NCBI GenBank assembly: GCA_963844405.1
Contig: CAWJNZ010000007.1
Coordinates: forward strand, 496,001-560,000
Reading direction: 5' to 3'
Length of the DNA stretch: 64,000 nt
From: DASSUW01 sp963844405
GTDB lineage: Bacteria; Actinomycetota; Thermoleophilia; Solirubrobacterales; Solirubrobacteraceae
In this document: piece by piece, positions 16,211 through 24,867 of the stretch
How positions within the stretch are numbered: position 1 is the first letter of the stretch
Layout: each line of letters begins with the position of its first letter
The notes under the pieces: model-generated
Seen by the model: only the letters and a program-made list of their open reading frames with translations
The model's database searches: none
Told to the model about the DNA's origin: nothing
Made by a program: the position numbers and the translations under genes

Positions 16211-17925
16211 TCAAGCGCATCACCGCGCTCTTCCGTCCGTATCGCGGCCGCTTGAGCGCGGTGTTGGCGCTGATCGTCGTGTCAGCAGGGCTGGGGATGG
16301 TCTCCCCGTTCCTGCTGCGCGACGTGCTCGACGTCGCCATCCCCGAGGACGACGACGGGCTGCTCGCGCTGCTGGTCGCGGGGATGATCGGCATCTCCGT
16401 CGTCACCGGCGTGCTCGGGGTCGGCCAGACGTGGCTCTCCAACGTGGTCGGCCAGAAGGTCATGCACGACCTGCGCGCGCAGGTCTATCGGCACCTGCAG
16501 CGTCTCTCTTTGGCGTTCTTCACGCGCACGCGCACCGGCGAGATCCAGTCGCGGATCGCCAACGACATCGGCGGCGTGCAGACGGTCGTCACCTCGACCG
16601 CGACCTCGATCGTCTCCAACGTGACGACGGTGCTGGCCACCGTCGTGGCGATGGTGCTCCTGGATTGGCGGCTCGCGCTCTTCTCTCTGGCGCTGACGCC
16701 GTTCTTCGTGCTGCTGGCGCGGCGGGTGGGCGATCAGCGCAAGGCGATCGCCGCGACGCGGCAGGGCGCGATGGCCGACATCTCGTCGCTGGTCCAGGAG
16801 TCGCTGTCGGTCAGCGGGATCCTCTTGGGGAAGACGATGGGGCGCGGCGACGAGCTGGCCGATCGCTTCGAGCGCGAGTCCTCGCGGCTGGCCGACCTCG
16901 AGGTCCGCTCGCGGATGGCCGGCCGCTGGGTGATGGCGTCGATCCAGACGTCGTTCGCGGTCATGCCGGCCTTGGTCTACCTGTTCGCGGGCCTGGCCCC
17001 GGGCGCGGTGACGATCGGGACGCTGGTGGCGTTCACGACGCTGCAGACGAGGCTGTTCTGGCCGATCCAGTCGCTCTTGAACGTCGGGGTCGACATCCAG
17101 ACCTCGATGGCGCTGTTCGAGCGCGTCTTCGAGTATCTGGACCTGCCGGTGGACCTGCCCGAAGGGCACGACTCCCTGCGGTCGGTCCGGGGCTCGCTGC
17201 GGTTCGACGACGTGTGGTTCGCGTACGACGACGAGCCGACGTTGCGGGGCATCGACCTGTCGGTGCCGGCGGGGACGAAGCTCGCGCTCGTCGGCGAGAC
17301 GGGCTCGGGCAAGACGACGATCGGCTACCTCGCGGCGCGCCTGTACGACCCCGACCGCGGGCAGGTGCTCCTGGACGGCGTCGACCTGCGCGACCTGCGG
17401 TTCGGCTCGCTGGCCGACGCGATCGGCGTCGTCTCGCAGGAGACCTATCTCTTCCATGCGTCCGTGCGCGAGAACCTGCGGTTCGCGCGGCCGGACGCGG
17501 GCGACGAGGAGATCGAGCAGGCGGCGCGCGCCGCCCAGATCCACGACACGATCGCCGCGTTGCCGGAGGGCTACGACACCGTCGTCGGCGAGCGCGGCTT
17601 CCGCTTCTCGGGCGGCGAGCGGCAGCGGATCGCCATCGCTCGCACGATCTTGAGGAACCCGCCCGTTCTGGTGCTCGACGAGGCGACTTCCGCTCTGGAC
17701 GTTCAGACCGAGCGGGCGGTCGGCGACGCGCTGGAGCGGCTCGCCGAGGGGCGCACCACGATCGTCATCGCCCACCGGCTCTCGACGGTCCGCGACGCCG
17801 ACCAGATCGCCGTGCTCGACGGCGGCACGGTGGTCGAGCGCGGGACCCACGAGGAGCTGCTGGCGGCCGGCGGCCGCTACGCCGAGCTCGTGGCGCGCGA
17901 CGACGGCGTCGCCCTGTTCGGCTGA
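16207..17925 (+). CDS. ABC exporter, fused permease and ATPase
   Basis: Half-transporter of the multidrug/lipid type; two copies would form the exporter in the inner membrane. The 572 residues hold six predicted helices (about 1-300, from RLSAVLALIVVSAGLGMV to FAGLAPGAVTIGTLVAFTTL). The nucleotide-binding domain follows, with Walker A GETGSGKTT near 361, Q-loop VVSQETYLF, signature FSGGERQR near 466 and Walker B VLVLDEATSALD. TTG 16207 overlaps the lon stop, giving translational coupling. The substrate is unknown. Confidence 0.9.
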   Translation: MIKRITALFRPYRGRLSAVLALIVVSAGLGMVSPFLLRDVLDVAIPEDDDGLLALLVAGMIGISVVTGVLGVGQTWLSNVVGQKVMHDLRAQVYRHLQRLSLAFFTRTRTGEIQSRIANDIGGVQTVVTSTATSIVSNVTTVLATVVAMVLLDWRLALFSLALTPFFVLLARRVGDQRKAIAATRQGAMADISSLVQESLSVSGILLGKTMGRGDELADRFERESSRLADLEVRSRMAGRWVMASIQTSFAVMPALVYLFAGLAPGAVTIGTLVAFTTLQTRLFWPIQSLLNVGVDIQTSMALFERVFEYLDLPVDLPEGHDSLRSVRGSLRFDDVWFAYDDEPTLRGIDLSVPAGTKLALVGETGSGKTTIGYLAARLYDPDRGQVLLDGVDLRDLRFGSLADAIGVVSQETYLFHASVRENLRFARPDAGDEEIEQAARAAQIHDTIAALPEGYDTVVGERGFRFSGGERQRIAIARTILRNPPVLVLDEATSALDVQTERAVGDALERLAEGRTTIVIAHRLSTVRDADQIAVLDGGTVVERGTHEELLAAGGRYAELVARDDGVALFG

Positions 17926-17936
17926 GCCCCGGCTCA

Positions 17937-17959
17937 CCACTCATATCTTTGTTGAGTGG
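17937..17959 (+). terminator. Hairpin after lon-ABC operon
   Basis: CCACTCA (17937-17943) pairs with TGAGTGG (17953-17959) around a 9-nt A/T-rich loop, 12 nt after the ABC gene stop. GGTTCTGT follows, so the U-tract is weak. It is a plausible terminator for the lon-ABC transcript. Confidence 0.4.
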
Positions 17960-17996
17960 GGTTCTGTCAGGCGGCTGACTACGTACGCTCCCGCGT

Positions 17997-18632
17997 GTGA
18001 AGCGCCGTCCGTCCTTCGCGACCGCCATCGCGCTGCTCGCGCTCTTCATCGCGCTAGGGGGCCCTGCCGAGGCCCAGCGGCTGTTGGGCCGGGGGGACGT
18101 CGACAGCCGGGTCGTCAAGGACCGGTCGCTCAAGACGCGTGACCTCAGCCGCCGCACGGTGCGCGACCTGCGCGTGACGCCGACCGGCTCGGTCACCGAA
18201 GCGATGATCCGGAACGGCGCGGTGACGCCGGGCAAGCTGGGCGCGGCCGCGGTCACGACGCCGGCGATCGCCGACAGCGCTGTCGGCGGGACGCAGGTCG
18301 CCAACGGCTCGCTGAGCGCCGCCGACCTCGGGCGCTTCTGGGGCCGCTTCCGGGCCACGATCGGCCCGATCCCGTGGGGGAAGTGCTGGTCCGGCGAACC
18401 GGCCGGCCTCCCGCCCGAGCTCGCCGGCGCCGACATCAGCAGCGACCTCATCCTCGTCCAGCCCGACGACCGCTGGGTCGAGCGGCGCCTCACGTTCAGC
18501 GTGCGCGGCTCGTCGAACGTGAGCCGCTTCGTCCTGGCGGCCTGCAACGTCGGAGCGCCGATCGACGAGCCGAGCGCCGCCTTCGAGGCGCGCGACGTCG
18601 GCTTCCGCTACGTGATCATCGACCTGCCGTAG
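17997..18632 (+). CDS. Secreted protein of a Solirubrobacter-type paralogous family
   Basis: Exported protein of 211 residues with leader RPSFATAIALLALFIALGGPAEA, a signal I associate with a large Solirubrobacterales family. The middle has short repeats of the form VKDRSLKTRDLSRRTVRDL and GAVTPGKLGAAAVTTPAIAD, suggesting a solenoid or fibrous stretch. A distinct C-terminal domain (about 110-211) has two Cys. GTG 17997 lies 7 nt after TACGCT, a leaderless start. Its last 17 bases overlap the convergent CGNR gene. The function of the family is not known to me. Confidence 0.75.
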   Translation: MKRRPSFATAIALLALFIALGGPAEAQRLLGRGDVDSRVVKDRSLKTRDLSRRTVRDLRVTPTGSVTEAMIRNGAVTPGKLGAAAVTTPAIADSAVGGTQVANGSLSAADLGRFWGRFRATIGPIPWGKCWSGEPAGLPPELAGADISSDLILVQPDDRWVERRLTFSVRGSSNVSRFVLAACNVGAPIDEPSAAFEARDVGFRYVIIDLP

Positions 18633-19197
18633 CCCGCCGCGCGCGGTAGCGGCGCATCTTGCTCCGGCTCCCGCAGTCGTCCATCGAGCACCAGCGGCGG
18701 CTGCGGTTGCGGCTGGTGTCGAGGAACAGCCACGGACAGTCCTCGCACGCCTTCAGCCGGTCGAGCGGCCCGGACCGGAGCAGGTCGAGCCCCGCGACCG
18801 CGAGCGGCCACAACGGCCGCTCGAGGTGGTCGCCGTCCCACACCAGGACGAAGCCCTCACCGACCCGCGCCCGCTCGACCGCGGCCCCGGCCCGTTGCAC
18901 GAGCCGCGCCAGCGCCGCCCCCAGCGGATCGTGCCCCGCAGCCAGCGGGCGGAAGACGTCGTCCACTGCCGCGCGGAGCGCGCGGGCCTCGGCCAGCGCG
19001 CGCTCGGCCGCGGCCGGGCGTTCGCCGGCGCGCGCGGTCAGTCGGGTCGCCGTGGGGTCGTCGATCACGCCGACCCTCGCGGCCCAGGCCGCGAACGCGG
19101 CGTAGTCGTCCAGCGGGTCGGGCACCCGATCGTCGCCGAGCGTGTTGACGAGGTCGAGCGCCGGGTCACCGCCGACGATCTTCAGCTCCGTTACCAT
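18616..19197 (-). CDS. CGNR zinc-finger (ABATE-domain) protein, putative regulator
   Basis: The 193-residue protein has an N-terminal ABATE-type helical domain (GGDPALDLVNTLGDDRVPDPLDDY) and a C-terminal treble-clef-like CGNR finger. The finger contains CEDCPWLFLDTSRNRSRRW and CSMDDCGSRSKMRRYRAR with four zinc Cys. The family is generally treated as stress-linked transcriptional regulators. It is divergent from an MFS pump with a 51-bp gap carrying repeated GTTACC sites. TAAACT sits 7 nt before the ATG, consistent with a leaderless start. Confidence 0.88.
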   Translation of the reverse strand: MVTELKIVGGDPALDLVNTLGDDRVPDPLDDYAAFAAWAARVGVIDDPTATRLTARAGERPAAAERALAEARALRAAVDDVFRPLAAGHDPLGAALARLVQRAGAAVERARVGEGFVLVWDGDHLERPLWPLAVAGLDLLRSGPLDRLKACEDCPWLFLDTSRNRSRRWCSMDDCGSRSKMRRYRARRATAGR

Positions 19198-19268
19198 CGA
19201 AACAAGTTTACGCCGGTTACCGGACGGGGAGCGTCGGCGTTACCTGCAATGAACCGATCGACGGTAAC
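19190..19268. promoter_or_regulatory. Four GTTACC/GGTAAC sites over the divergent CGNR/MFS starts
   Basis: GTTACC occurs at 19190-19195, 19216-19221 and 19239-19244, and its complement GGTAAC at 19263-19268. Spacing is 26, 23 and 24 bp, roughly two helical turns. The sites span both start codons. This layout suits an operator array for the adjacent CGNR regulator, controlling itself and the pump. Confidence 0.45.
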
Positions 19269-20595
19269 GCTGATCACGCTGTGCGCGGCGCAGTTCCTCG
19301 TCGTCCTCGACGTGACGATCGTCGCCATCGCGCTGCCCGACATGCGCGACTCGCTGGGCTTCTCGGCGACCGGCCTCCAATGGGTCGTGAGCGCGTACAC
19401 GCTCGCCTTCGGCGGCCTGCTCGTCGTGGCCGGCCGCGCCGGCGACCTGCTCGGGCCGCGGCGGCTGTTCGCGGCCGGCGTGGCCGGGTTCGGGGCCGCG
19501 TCGCTCGCCTGCGCCCTCTCGCCCGCCCCCGGCGCGCTGGTCGCGGCCCGCGCGGTGCAGGGAGTGGCCGCCGCCGCGCTGACCCCCGCCGCCCTGGCGC
19601 TGCTGACGGCCACGTTCGACGAGCCGGCCGAGCGCCGCCGCGCCGTCGGCTGGTGGACGGCGGCCGCCGCCGGCGGCGGCGCGTCCGGCTGGGTGCTCGG
19701 CGGCCTGCTCGTCGAGGCGTTCGGCTGGCCGGCCGTCTTCCTCGTCAACGTCCCCCTCTGCACCGCCGGGGCCCTGACCGCTCAGCGGCTGCTGTCGGGT
19801 GACGCGCCACGCGGCGGGCGTGATGCCCGGGGCGCCCTTCGCGTGCTGGACTTGCCCGGCGCCGTCACGGTGACGGGAGGGCTATTGCTCCTTCTGCTTG
19901 GCCTGACTCGGGTCGAGGCCGCCGGCGCCCGCGACGCGGGCGCGTTCGCCGCCATCGTGGCGGCGTGCGCGGCGCTCGTCCTGTTCGCGCGCATCGAGCG
20001 CCGGGCCGCCTCGCCGATCCTGCCGCCGTGGACGCTCCGGCGGCCGGCGTTCGTCACCGCGTCGGGCGCTGCCATGGCGCTGACAGCCGCTACCACGCCG
20101 GCCATGTTCCTCGCCGTCCTGTTCCAGCAGGAAACGCTCGACCGGGGCCCGCTCGCGGCCGGTCTCTGGTGCGCACCGTTCAACCTCGCCGTCATCGCCG
20201 GCTCGCTCGCCGGTCCGCGCGCCGACTGGTCGCCGCGCGGGACCATGACCCGTGGGCTCGTTCTTGTAGCAGCCGGCGCCGCGGCGCTACTCGCGCTGTC
20301 TCCCGTCGCCCTCTTCGTGTCGTTCTTGCTCATGGGCACCGGGCTCGGACTCGGGGCCGTTGCGTCGACCGCCTCCGGCACCGCGGCGCTCGGCACCGGC
20401 GAGCAGGGCGCCGCCGCAGGCGCGCTGAACGCGGCAGCGCAGGTCGGCTCCGCGGTCGGCCTGACCGTCGCGGCGACGCTGGCCGCAGCGGCCGGCAGCC
20501 GGGTCGGCTTCGGCGCCGCGGCGGCAACCGCACTGGTCGCCGCGCTCGCCGTGGCGGCGCGCTCCGAACACTGCTCGAAAAGAGCTACGACATGA
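19249..20595 (+). CDS. MFS drug exporter, DHA2-type (14 TM)
   Basis: Proton-driven multidrug efflux permease of 448 residues. Helix 1 holds LCAAQFLVVLDVTIVAIALPDM, the D1 motif of the 14-TM DHA2 family. WVVSAYTLAFGGLLVVAGRAGDLLGPRR carries motif A between helices 2 and 3, and GWVLGGLLVEAFGW matches motif C. About fourteen hydrophobic segments can be counted. The divergent CGNR gene may be its repressor. The 3' end overlaps the convergent small gene by 11 bp. Confidence 0.9.
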   Translation: MNRSTVTLITLCAAQFLVVLDVTIVAIALPDMRDSLGFSATGLQWVVSAYTLAFGGLLVVAGRAGDLLGPRRLFAAGVAGFGAASLACALSPAPGALVAARAVQGVAAAALTPAALALLTATFDEPAERRRAVGWWTAAAAGGGASGWVLGGLLVEAFGWPAVFLVNVPLCTAGALTAQRLLSGDAPRGGRDARGALRVLDLPGAVTVTGGLLLLLLGLTRVEAAGARDAGAFAAIVAACAALVLFARIERRAASPILPPWTLRRPAFVTASGAAMALTAATTPAMFLAVLFQQETLDRGPLAAGLWCAPFNLAVIAGSLAGPRADWSPRGTMTRGLVLVAAGAAALLALSPVALFVSFLLMGTGLGLGAVASTASGTAALGTGEQGAAAGALNAAAQVGSAVGLTVAATLAAAAGSRVGFGAAAATALVAALAVAARSEHCSKRATT

Positions 20596-20953
20596 CGCCG
20601 ATCAGCTGCGACAGCTCCTCGCGGGAAGGCTCATGCAGTTCGTGCTGGGCGCCGTCCGCCGTCAGTACGAGGACGTGCCCGCGCGGCAAGTCGCGGTTCT
20701 TCTCGGTCGTCACCCGCGATGTCCGTGCGTCGACGATGATGCCTGTCCGCCACATCGCATACAGCTTCGAGACGAGGCTGGAAATCGCCGCGCCGGCGAC
20801 CGAGGCGACGAGCACGATCTCGATTCCTGTCAGCCCATGCTCCTCGACCTTCTTGACGTCCGCGGCGCCGAGCTCGTCGAGGGCTGCGATCACCTCGTCC
20901 GCGTCCTCGCCTTCGAAGAAGATCTCGATCTCGGATCGCTGGGACACGGTCAC
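20585..20953 (-). CDS. Small protein with central hydrophobic helix, EACC1-like
   Basis: A 122-residue protein with an N-terminal beta-alpha unit (EIEIFFEGEDADEVIAALDEL), a Gly/Ala-rich hydrophobic segment (GIEIVLVASVAGAAISSLVS, residues 42-62) and a C-terminal beta unit (HVLVLTADGAQHELHEPSREE). This layout recalls the effector-associated constant component 1 family of bacterial conflict systems, but the likeness is from memory of the pattern and unverified. Its ATG overlaps the stop of the metallopeptidase by 4 bp (ATGA). G+C is visibly lower than in flanking genes, suggesting transfer. Confidence 0.65.
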   Translation of the reverse strand: MTVSQRSEIEIFFEGEDADEVIAALDELGAADVKKVEEHGLTGIEIVLVASVAGAAISSLVSKLYAMWRTGIIVDARTSRVTTEKNRDLPRGHVLVLTADGAQHELHEPSREELSQLIGVMS

Positions 20954-22221
20954 GCCTTCGCAGCGCCGGCGGGTGCAGCGACCGATGCGGAGAGGAAGGG
21001 CGCCCAGAGATGCGACGGTCTCGTCCCTTGGGCGCGCGAGGCCAGGAGGACGCCGACGCCCATCTCCCCCAGGCGTGTATAGAGCGCGTCGCTCATCCCT
21101 AGAAGCTCCTTGACGGCGGCTATCGCAGCCGGAGGCATCAAACCGTCGGCGTGGTGCGATACCAGCGCTCGAAGCTTCCGGCGGCGTGACAGGGCATCGG
21201 GATGCGTCTTGCTCGTCCAGTCAGGCTTGCCGCCGAATTCCATCACGGCGATGCCGAGGTGCAATAGGTGCACGCAGCTGAGAGCGATGTCACACCCCCA
21301 GTAACCGACCGCCGGACTGAGCCCCTGCTCGGCGGCACGCGCCATCACGAACGTCGCCGCATACATGTCCGCTTCGTACTCCTGTTCCCACGACGTCTCC
21401 CGATCGGGCTCTTTGACGCGCAGATGTCCGAGCTTCACGTGAGCGAGCTCGTGCGCGAGGACGAACTGCTGCATCTGCACGTTGAGCACCACGGACAACC
21501 AGAGGTTGTCGGCTGGAGCACGTTGCGAAATCGGGTTCGCCAGCGGCGTGCCCGATGCCACGTAGCCGTGGAGGGCTCGCGTGAAGAGCTCCGATGCCTG
21601 CCACGGCATCGTATGTCGCCTCGGCAGCTTCGCCAGCACCGAGTCGCTCGCCAGCTCGGACGGGCCCAGCGGCAGTGACATCCACGCACAGAGGGTCGCG
21701 AAGTCGAACAGGAACTGGAAAAGACCCTGCTCGAAGAACAGCACCGACACGCCAGAACGCGGTTCCATGCTGACCCGCGCGTTGACGTCCCCCGACGGCA
21801 GCGTGGCGAGCAAGGGAGCAGCGTCCCCGGAGATGCCGTAAGCGTCGAGCCTGCGAACGACGTTCTCGAAGATCGTCCTGATGACGGGATACCGGGAGCG
21901 ATCCTCGAAGCGCGTCGGAAGCTCCATGTCGAGGGCGTCGAGATACGAGCGGCGGACTTGCTCGTCGAACGCCTCGCGCTGGGCTGGAGTGAAGCTGTCC
22001 CAGCCCGGGAGATCCTTCACGCTCTCGCTGGGCATCGGCTCGTTCGGCGTCCTACTGAGGAGCTGACAGGCCTTGTCCGCGTCCCAGCCGACTCCGAGGC
22101 GTGGCCCGAGGTTGCGGTACGCGCGCTCCTGCTTGCTCTCGACCCATCGACGAAGGTCATCGGTCCAGGCGGTCGGTTCGGCCATCTCTGGAATCGGCTC
22201 GCTGTGTGCGCCTTCGAGCAC
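20950..22221 (-). CDS. M48-like zinc metallopeptidase in a two-gene island
   Basis: A 423-residue protein of unknown role. It carries HELAHVKLGHL (zinc His 257 and 261, general base Glu 258) and EYEAD at 281-285, together the HExxH...ExxxD signature of M48-like gluzincins. No membrane helix is seen, unlike HtpX. The first 240 residues are helical and unmatched. Starts possible at GTG 22221 or ATG 22185. The downstream small EACC1-like gene is coupled by ATGA overlap. Composition is less GC-rich than neighbours, which suggests horizontal gain. ImmA/IrrE-type peptidases are an alternative comparison. Confidence 0.75.
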   Translation of the reverse strand: MLEGAHSEPIPEMAEPTAWTDDLRRWVESKQERAYRNLGPRLGVGWDADKACQLLSRTPNEPMPSESVKDLPGWDSFTPAQREAFDEQVRRSYLDALDMELPTRFEDRSRYPVIRTIFENVVRRLDAYGISGDAAPLLATLPSGDVNARVSMEPRSGVSVLFFEQGLFQFLFDFATLCAWMSLPLGPSELASDSVLAKLPRRHTMPWQASELFTRALHGYVASGTPLANPISQRAPADNLWLSVVLNVQMQQFVLAHELAHVKLGHLRVKEPDRETSWEQEYEADMYAATFVMARAAEQGLSPAVGYWGCDIALSCVHLLHLGIAVMEFGGKPDWTSKTHPDALSRRRKLRALVSHHADGLMPPAAIAAVKELLGMSDALYTRLGEMGVGVLLASRAQGTRPSHLWAPFLSASVAAPAGAAKA

Positions 22222-22307
22222 TCGACGTTGGCGAACGGTCCTCGGTGCTGTCTACCACAACGCGAGCTCGGGCGCAAAAGAGCCCTTAGGCTGAGCATTC
22301 CGCTCGA

Positions 22308-23042
22308 CTACACGATCGTGCCGACCACTCCGCCGTCGACCGACCACGCGGCCCCCGCGACGTTGGAGGCGCGCTCGGAGCAGAGGAAGGCGATCACGGC
22401 GGCGATCTCGTCCGCCTCCCCGAAGCGCCCGAGCGCCGAGCGCTGGGCCTGCGCGGCGACCGCCTCCTCGCGCGAGGCGAAGCCCTTGGCCGCGGCCGTC
22501 TGGTCGCCGAGGCCGCCCTCGGCCATCCACTGCGGCGTGCTGGTGGGTCCCGGCGCGACCGCGTTGACGAGCACGCCACGGGCGCCGTAGGCGTCGGCGT
22601 AGACGCGCGAGAGGGAGAGCTGGGCGGCCTTGGCGACCGAGTACGCCGCGCTGATCAGCGACGACGGCCGCTTGCCCGCCGAGGAGGAGACGTTGACGAT
22701 CCGGCCCCAGCCGCGCGCGGCCATGCCGGGAGCGAAGGCGCGCATCAGGCGCATCGAGGCCATGACGTGCAGCTCCCACTGCTCGTACCACTCCTCCTCG
22801 CTGACGTCCTCCAGCGAGGTGATCGTGCTCGTACCGGCGTTGTTCACGAGGATGTCGACCGGCCCGGGCGCGAGCTCGGCGATCCGCTCGGCGGCGTCGG
22901 GCGCCTTGACGTCGATCCCCTCGCCGCGAGAGACGCGCACGACCCGAGCGCCCTCGGCCTCCAGCAGCCCGGCGGTGGCCGCCCCGATGCCGCGGCTCGC
23001 GCCCGTGACCACCGCCACCCGCCCCTCGATCCCGAGATCCAT
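22308..23042 (-). CDS. SDR-family oxidoreductase (FabG-like)
   Basis: NAD(P)-dependent short-chain dehydrogenase, 244 residues. TGASRGIGAATAGLLEAEGA is the cofactor motif, NNAGTS the structural motif, and VNVSSSAGKRPSSLISAAYS with YSVAK supplies Ser, Tyr and Lys. AWSVDGGVVGTIV closes the fold as in FabG. It follows the fructosamine-kinase gene by 4 bp in an operon begun by the LMW phosphatase gene. The specific substrate is unknown. Confidence 0.88.
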   Translation of the reverse strand: MDLGIEGRVAVVTGASRGIGAATAGLLEAEGARVVRVSRGEGIDVKAPDAAERIAELAPGPVDILVNNAGTSTITSLEDVSEEEWYEQWELHVMASMRLMRAFAPGMAARGWGRIVNVSSSAGKRPSSLISAAYSVAKAAQLSLSRVYADAYGARGVLVNAVAPGPTSTPQWMAEGGLGDQTAAAKGFASREEAVAAQAQRSALGRFGEADEIAAVIAFLCSERASNVAGAAWSVDGGVVGTIV

Positions 23043-23046
23043 CCCG

Positions 23047-23880
23047 TCAGTATCGCGAGGCGGCGCGCTCGACCGAGCTGCCGTAGCCGCCGCCGAACAG
23101 CACGGCGTGGACGAGCAGCGGGAAGAGCTGCCAGAGCGCGACCCGCTCCTCGTGGCCGTCGGCCAACGGCGCCACCTCCTCGTAGGCGGCCAGCAGGCCC
23201 GGCCCCGGCGCGCCGAACAGCCGCAGCATCGCCAGGTCCACCTCGCGATGGCCGCCGTAGGCGACCGGGTCGATCATGTGCGGGAGACCGCGGCTCCAGA
23301 GCACGTTGCCGCTCCAGAGGTCGCCGTGCAGGCGGGCCGGCAGCTCCGGCGGCCCGGCCAGCTCGTCGAGCCGCTCGCAGACGCGCTCGACCGCGCGCAC
23401 GCCCTCGGCGGACAGCGATCCGCGGTCGCGCGCCGGAGCGAGCAGCGGCCGCAGCCGCCGGTCGGCGTAGAACGTGGGCCAGTCGGGCGAAGCGTCGTTG
23501 GGCAGCGCGAGCGGTCCGATCCGCAGGGAGGCGCGCCCACCAAATTCGTCGGCCCCCGCGGCGTGCACCCACGCCAGCCCGCGGCCGAGCGCGGCCTCGT
23601 CGCCCGGCGCTCCCGGCTCGAGCCATTCGAGCGCGAGCAGCTCGTCCGACACGCCGAGCACCTCGGGCACCCCGAGGCCGTTCGGGACCGTCAACCAGCG
23701 CAGCCCGGCGGCCTCGGCCTCGTACTCGCCGGCCGCCGCGTCCGGGCGCGTCTTGACGAACGCACGCCGGCCGTCCTCGAGCTCGGCCGCGAACGCGTCG
23801 TTGATGTCCCCGCCCCCGACCCGCCGCAGCGACCGCACGGTGCGACCGGTCGCGCGGGCGACCGCGTCCTCCAGGCTCAC
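23047..23880 (-). CDS. Fructosamine kinase family protein
   Basis: Phosphorylates ketoamine adducts on proteins or free amino sugars so that glycation is reversed. The 277-residue product has VGGGDINDAFAAELEDGR, the ATP lysine in AFVKTRP, LLALEWLEPG, the catalytic loop LHGDLWSGNVLW and the metal Asp in MIDPVAYGGHREVDLAM. The order matches FN3K/YniA proteins. GTG 23880 overlaps the phosphatase stop (GTGA), so the two are coupled; a deglycation/phosphate-turnover pairing is plausible. Confidence 0.9.
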   Translation of the reverse strand: MSLEDAVARATGRTVRSLRRVGGGDINDAFAAELEDGRRAFVKTRPDAAAGEYEAEAAGLRWLTVPNGLGVPEVLGVSDELLALEWLEPGAPGDEAALGRGLAWVHAAGADEFGGRASLRIGPLALPNDASPDWPTFYADRRLRPLLAPARDRGSLSAEGVRAVERVCERLDELAGPPELPARLHGDLWSGNVLWSRGLPHMIDPVAYGGHREVDLAMLRLFGAPGPGLLAAYEEVAPLADGHEERVALWQLFPLLVHAVLFGGGYGSSVERAASRY

Positions 23881-24353
23881 ACGCGCTCGGCTGCCCGCAG
23901 CTCGTCGAGCAGCCCGCGACACGCGGCCTCGACGAGGTCGAGCACGGTCTCGAAGCCGCGGTCGCCGCCGTAGTAGGGGTCGGGGACGTCGAGCTCGCCG
24001 GAGGCGGCCGGATCGAACTCGCGCAGCAGTCGCACCTTCTCAGCCGCCTCCTCGTCGGGCGCGATGGCCAGCAGCTCGCGCAGGTTCGCGCGGTCGAGCG
24101 CGATCAGGAGGTCGAAGCGCCGGAAGTCCTCGCGCGTGACCTGCTGGGCGGCGCCGGCCAGCGTGACGCCGCGGCGCCCGGCGGCGAGCGTGGCCCGCTC
24201 GTCCGGCGGCTCGCCGACGTGCCAGCCGCCGGTGCCGGCGCTCTCGATCTCGAACCGGTCGGCCAGCCCGGCCTGCTCGACCAGCCGCCGCATCACGCCC
24301 TCGGCGGTCGGCGAGCGGCAGATGTTGCCCATGCACACGAAGAGGATCCGCAT
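23877..24353 (-). CDS. Low-molecular-weight protein-tyrosine phosphatase
   Basis: Cytosolic phosphatase of 158 residues. The P-loop CMGNICRSPTAEGV (Cys-x5-Arg-Ser) begins at residue 7. The acid loop Asp lies in DVPDPYYGGDRGFE near 125, giving the DPYY motif of LMW-PTPs. SAGTGGWHVGEPPDERA is also diagnostic. It heads an operon with the fructosamine kinase and the SDR. The target could be protein phosphotyrosine or small phosphoesters. Confidence 0.93.
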   Translation of the reverse strand: MRILFVCMGNICRSPTAEGVMRRLVEQAGLADRFEIESAGTGGWHVGEPPDERATLAAGRRGVTLAGAAQQVTREDFRRFDLLIALDRANLRELLAIAPDEEAAEKVRLLREFDPAASGELDVPDPYYGGDRGFETVLDLVEAACRGLLDELRAAERV

Positions 24354-24374
24354 CGTCCGGGAAGGGTACGGACC

Positions 24375-24755
24375 ATGAACCCACTGCTCTTCCCGCCGAC
24401 CCTGATCAAGCGCGCGCTCGACGACCTCGGCGCGATCGCCGACGCCGCCCGCCGCCTGCCCGCCCTCGAGGAGCAGGTCATCACGCGCATCGACACCGTC
24501 GAGGCCGCGGGACTCTCCCGCATCGACACGCTGATCGAGGAGCTCCGGGCATTACGCGCCGAGATGGCCCCGATCCAGCAGCTCGCCGCCATCCGCGAGG
24601 GCATCGAGCCGCTCGACGACGACATGCGCGCCGTGCGCGACTCCGTCGACGACCTCGAGCCGCTCATGCGGGAGCTGGTCGAGCGGCTCGAGGCCATGCG
24701 CCAGGACCTCGCGCCGCTCGGCGACCTGGCGGACAAGATCCCTGGCGTCGGCTGA
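24375..24755 (+). CDS. Small coiled-coil protein
   Basis: Unrecognised, 126 residues, nearly all helical heptads: ALDDLGAIADAARRLPALEE, ITRIDTVEAAGLSRIDTLIE and RAVRDSVDDLEPLMRELVER. The N-terminal FPPTLIKRAL is hydrophobic but short. The composition resembles phasin-like or membrane-associated scaffold proteins, which is only an analogy. Divergent from the LMW phosphatase with a 21-bp gap. Confidence 0.6.
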   Translation: MNPLLFPPTLIKRALDDLGAIADAARRLPALEEQVITRIDTVEAAGLSRIDTLIEELRALRAEMAPIQQLAAIREGIEPLDDDMRAVRDSVDDLEPLMRELVERLEAMRQDLAPLGDLADKIPGVG

Positions 24756-24867
24756 CCGTTCGGCCGCCGAGTGCTCGATTAGTCGGCCTGAGACCGATCA
24801 ACTGACCACTCGACCCGCGCGGGCCTCGATCCCGCTTCCCTCGATGCCGTAGTTGACTTTCGGCGCC

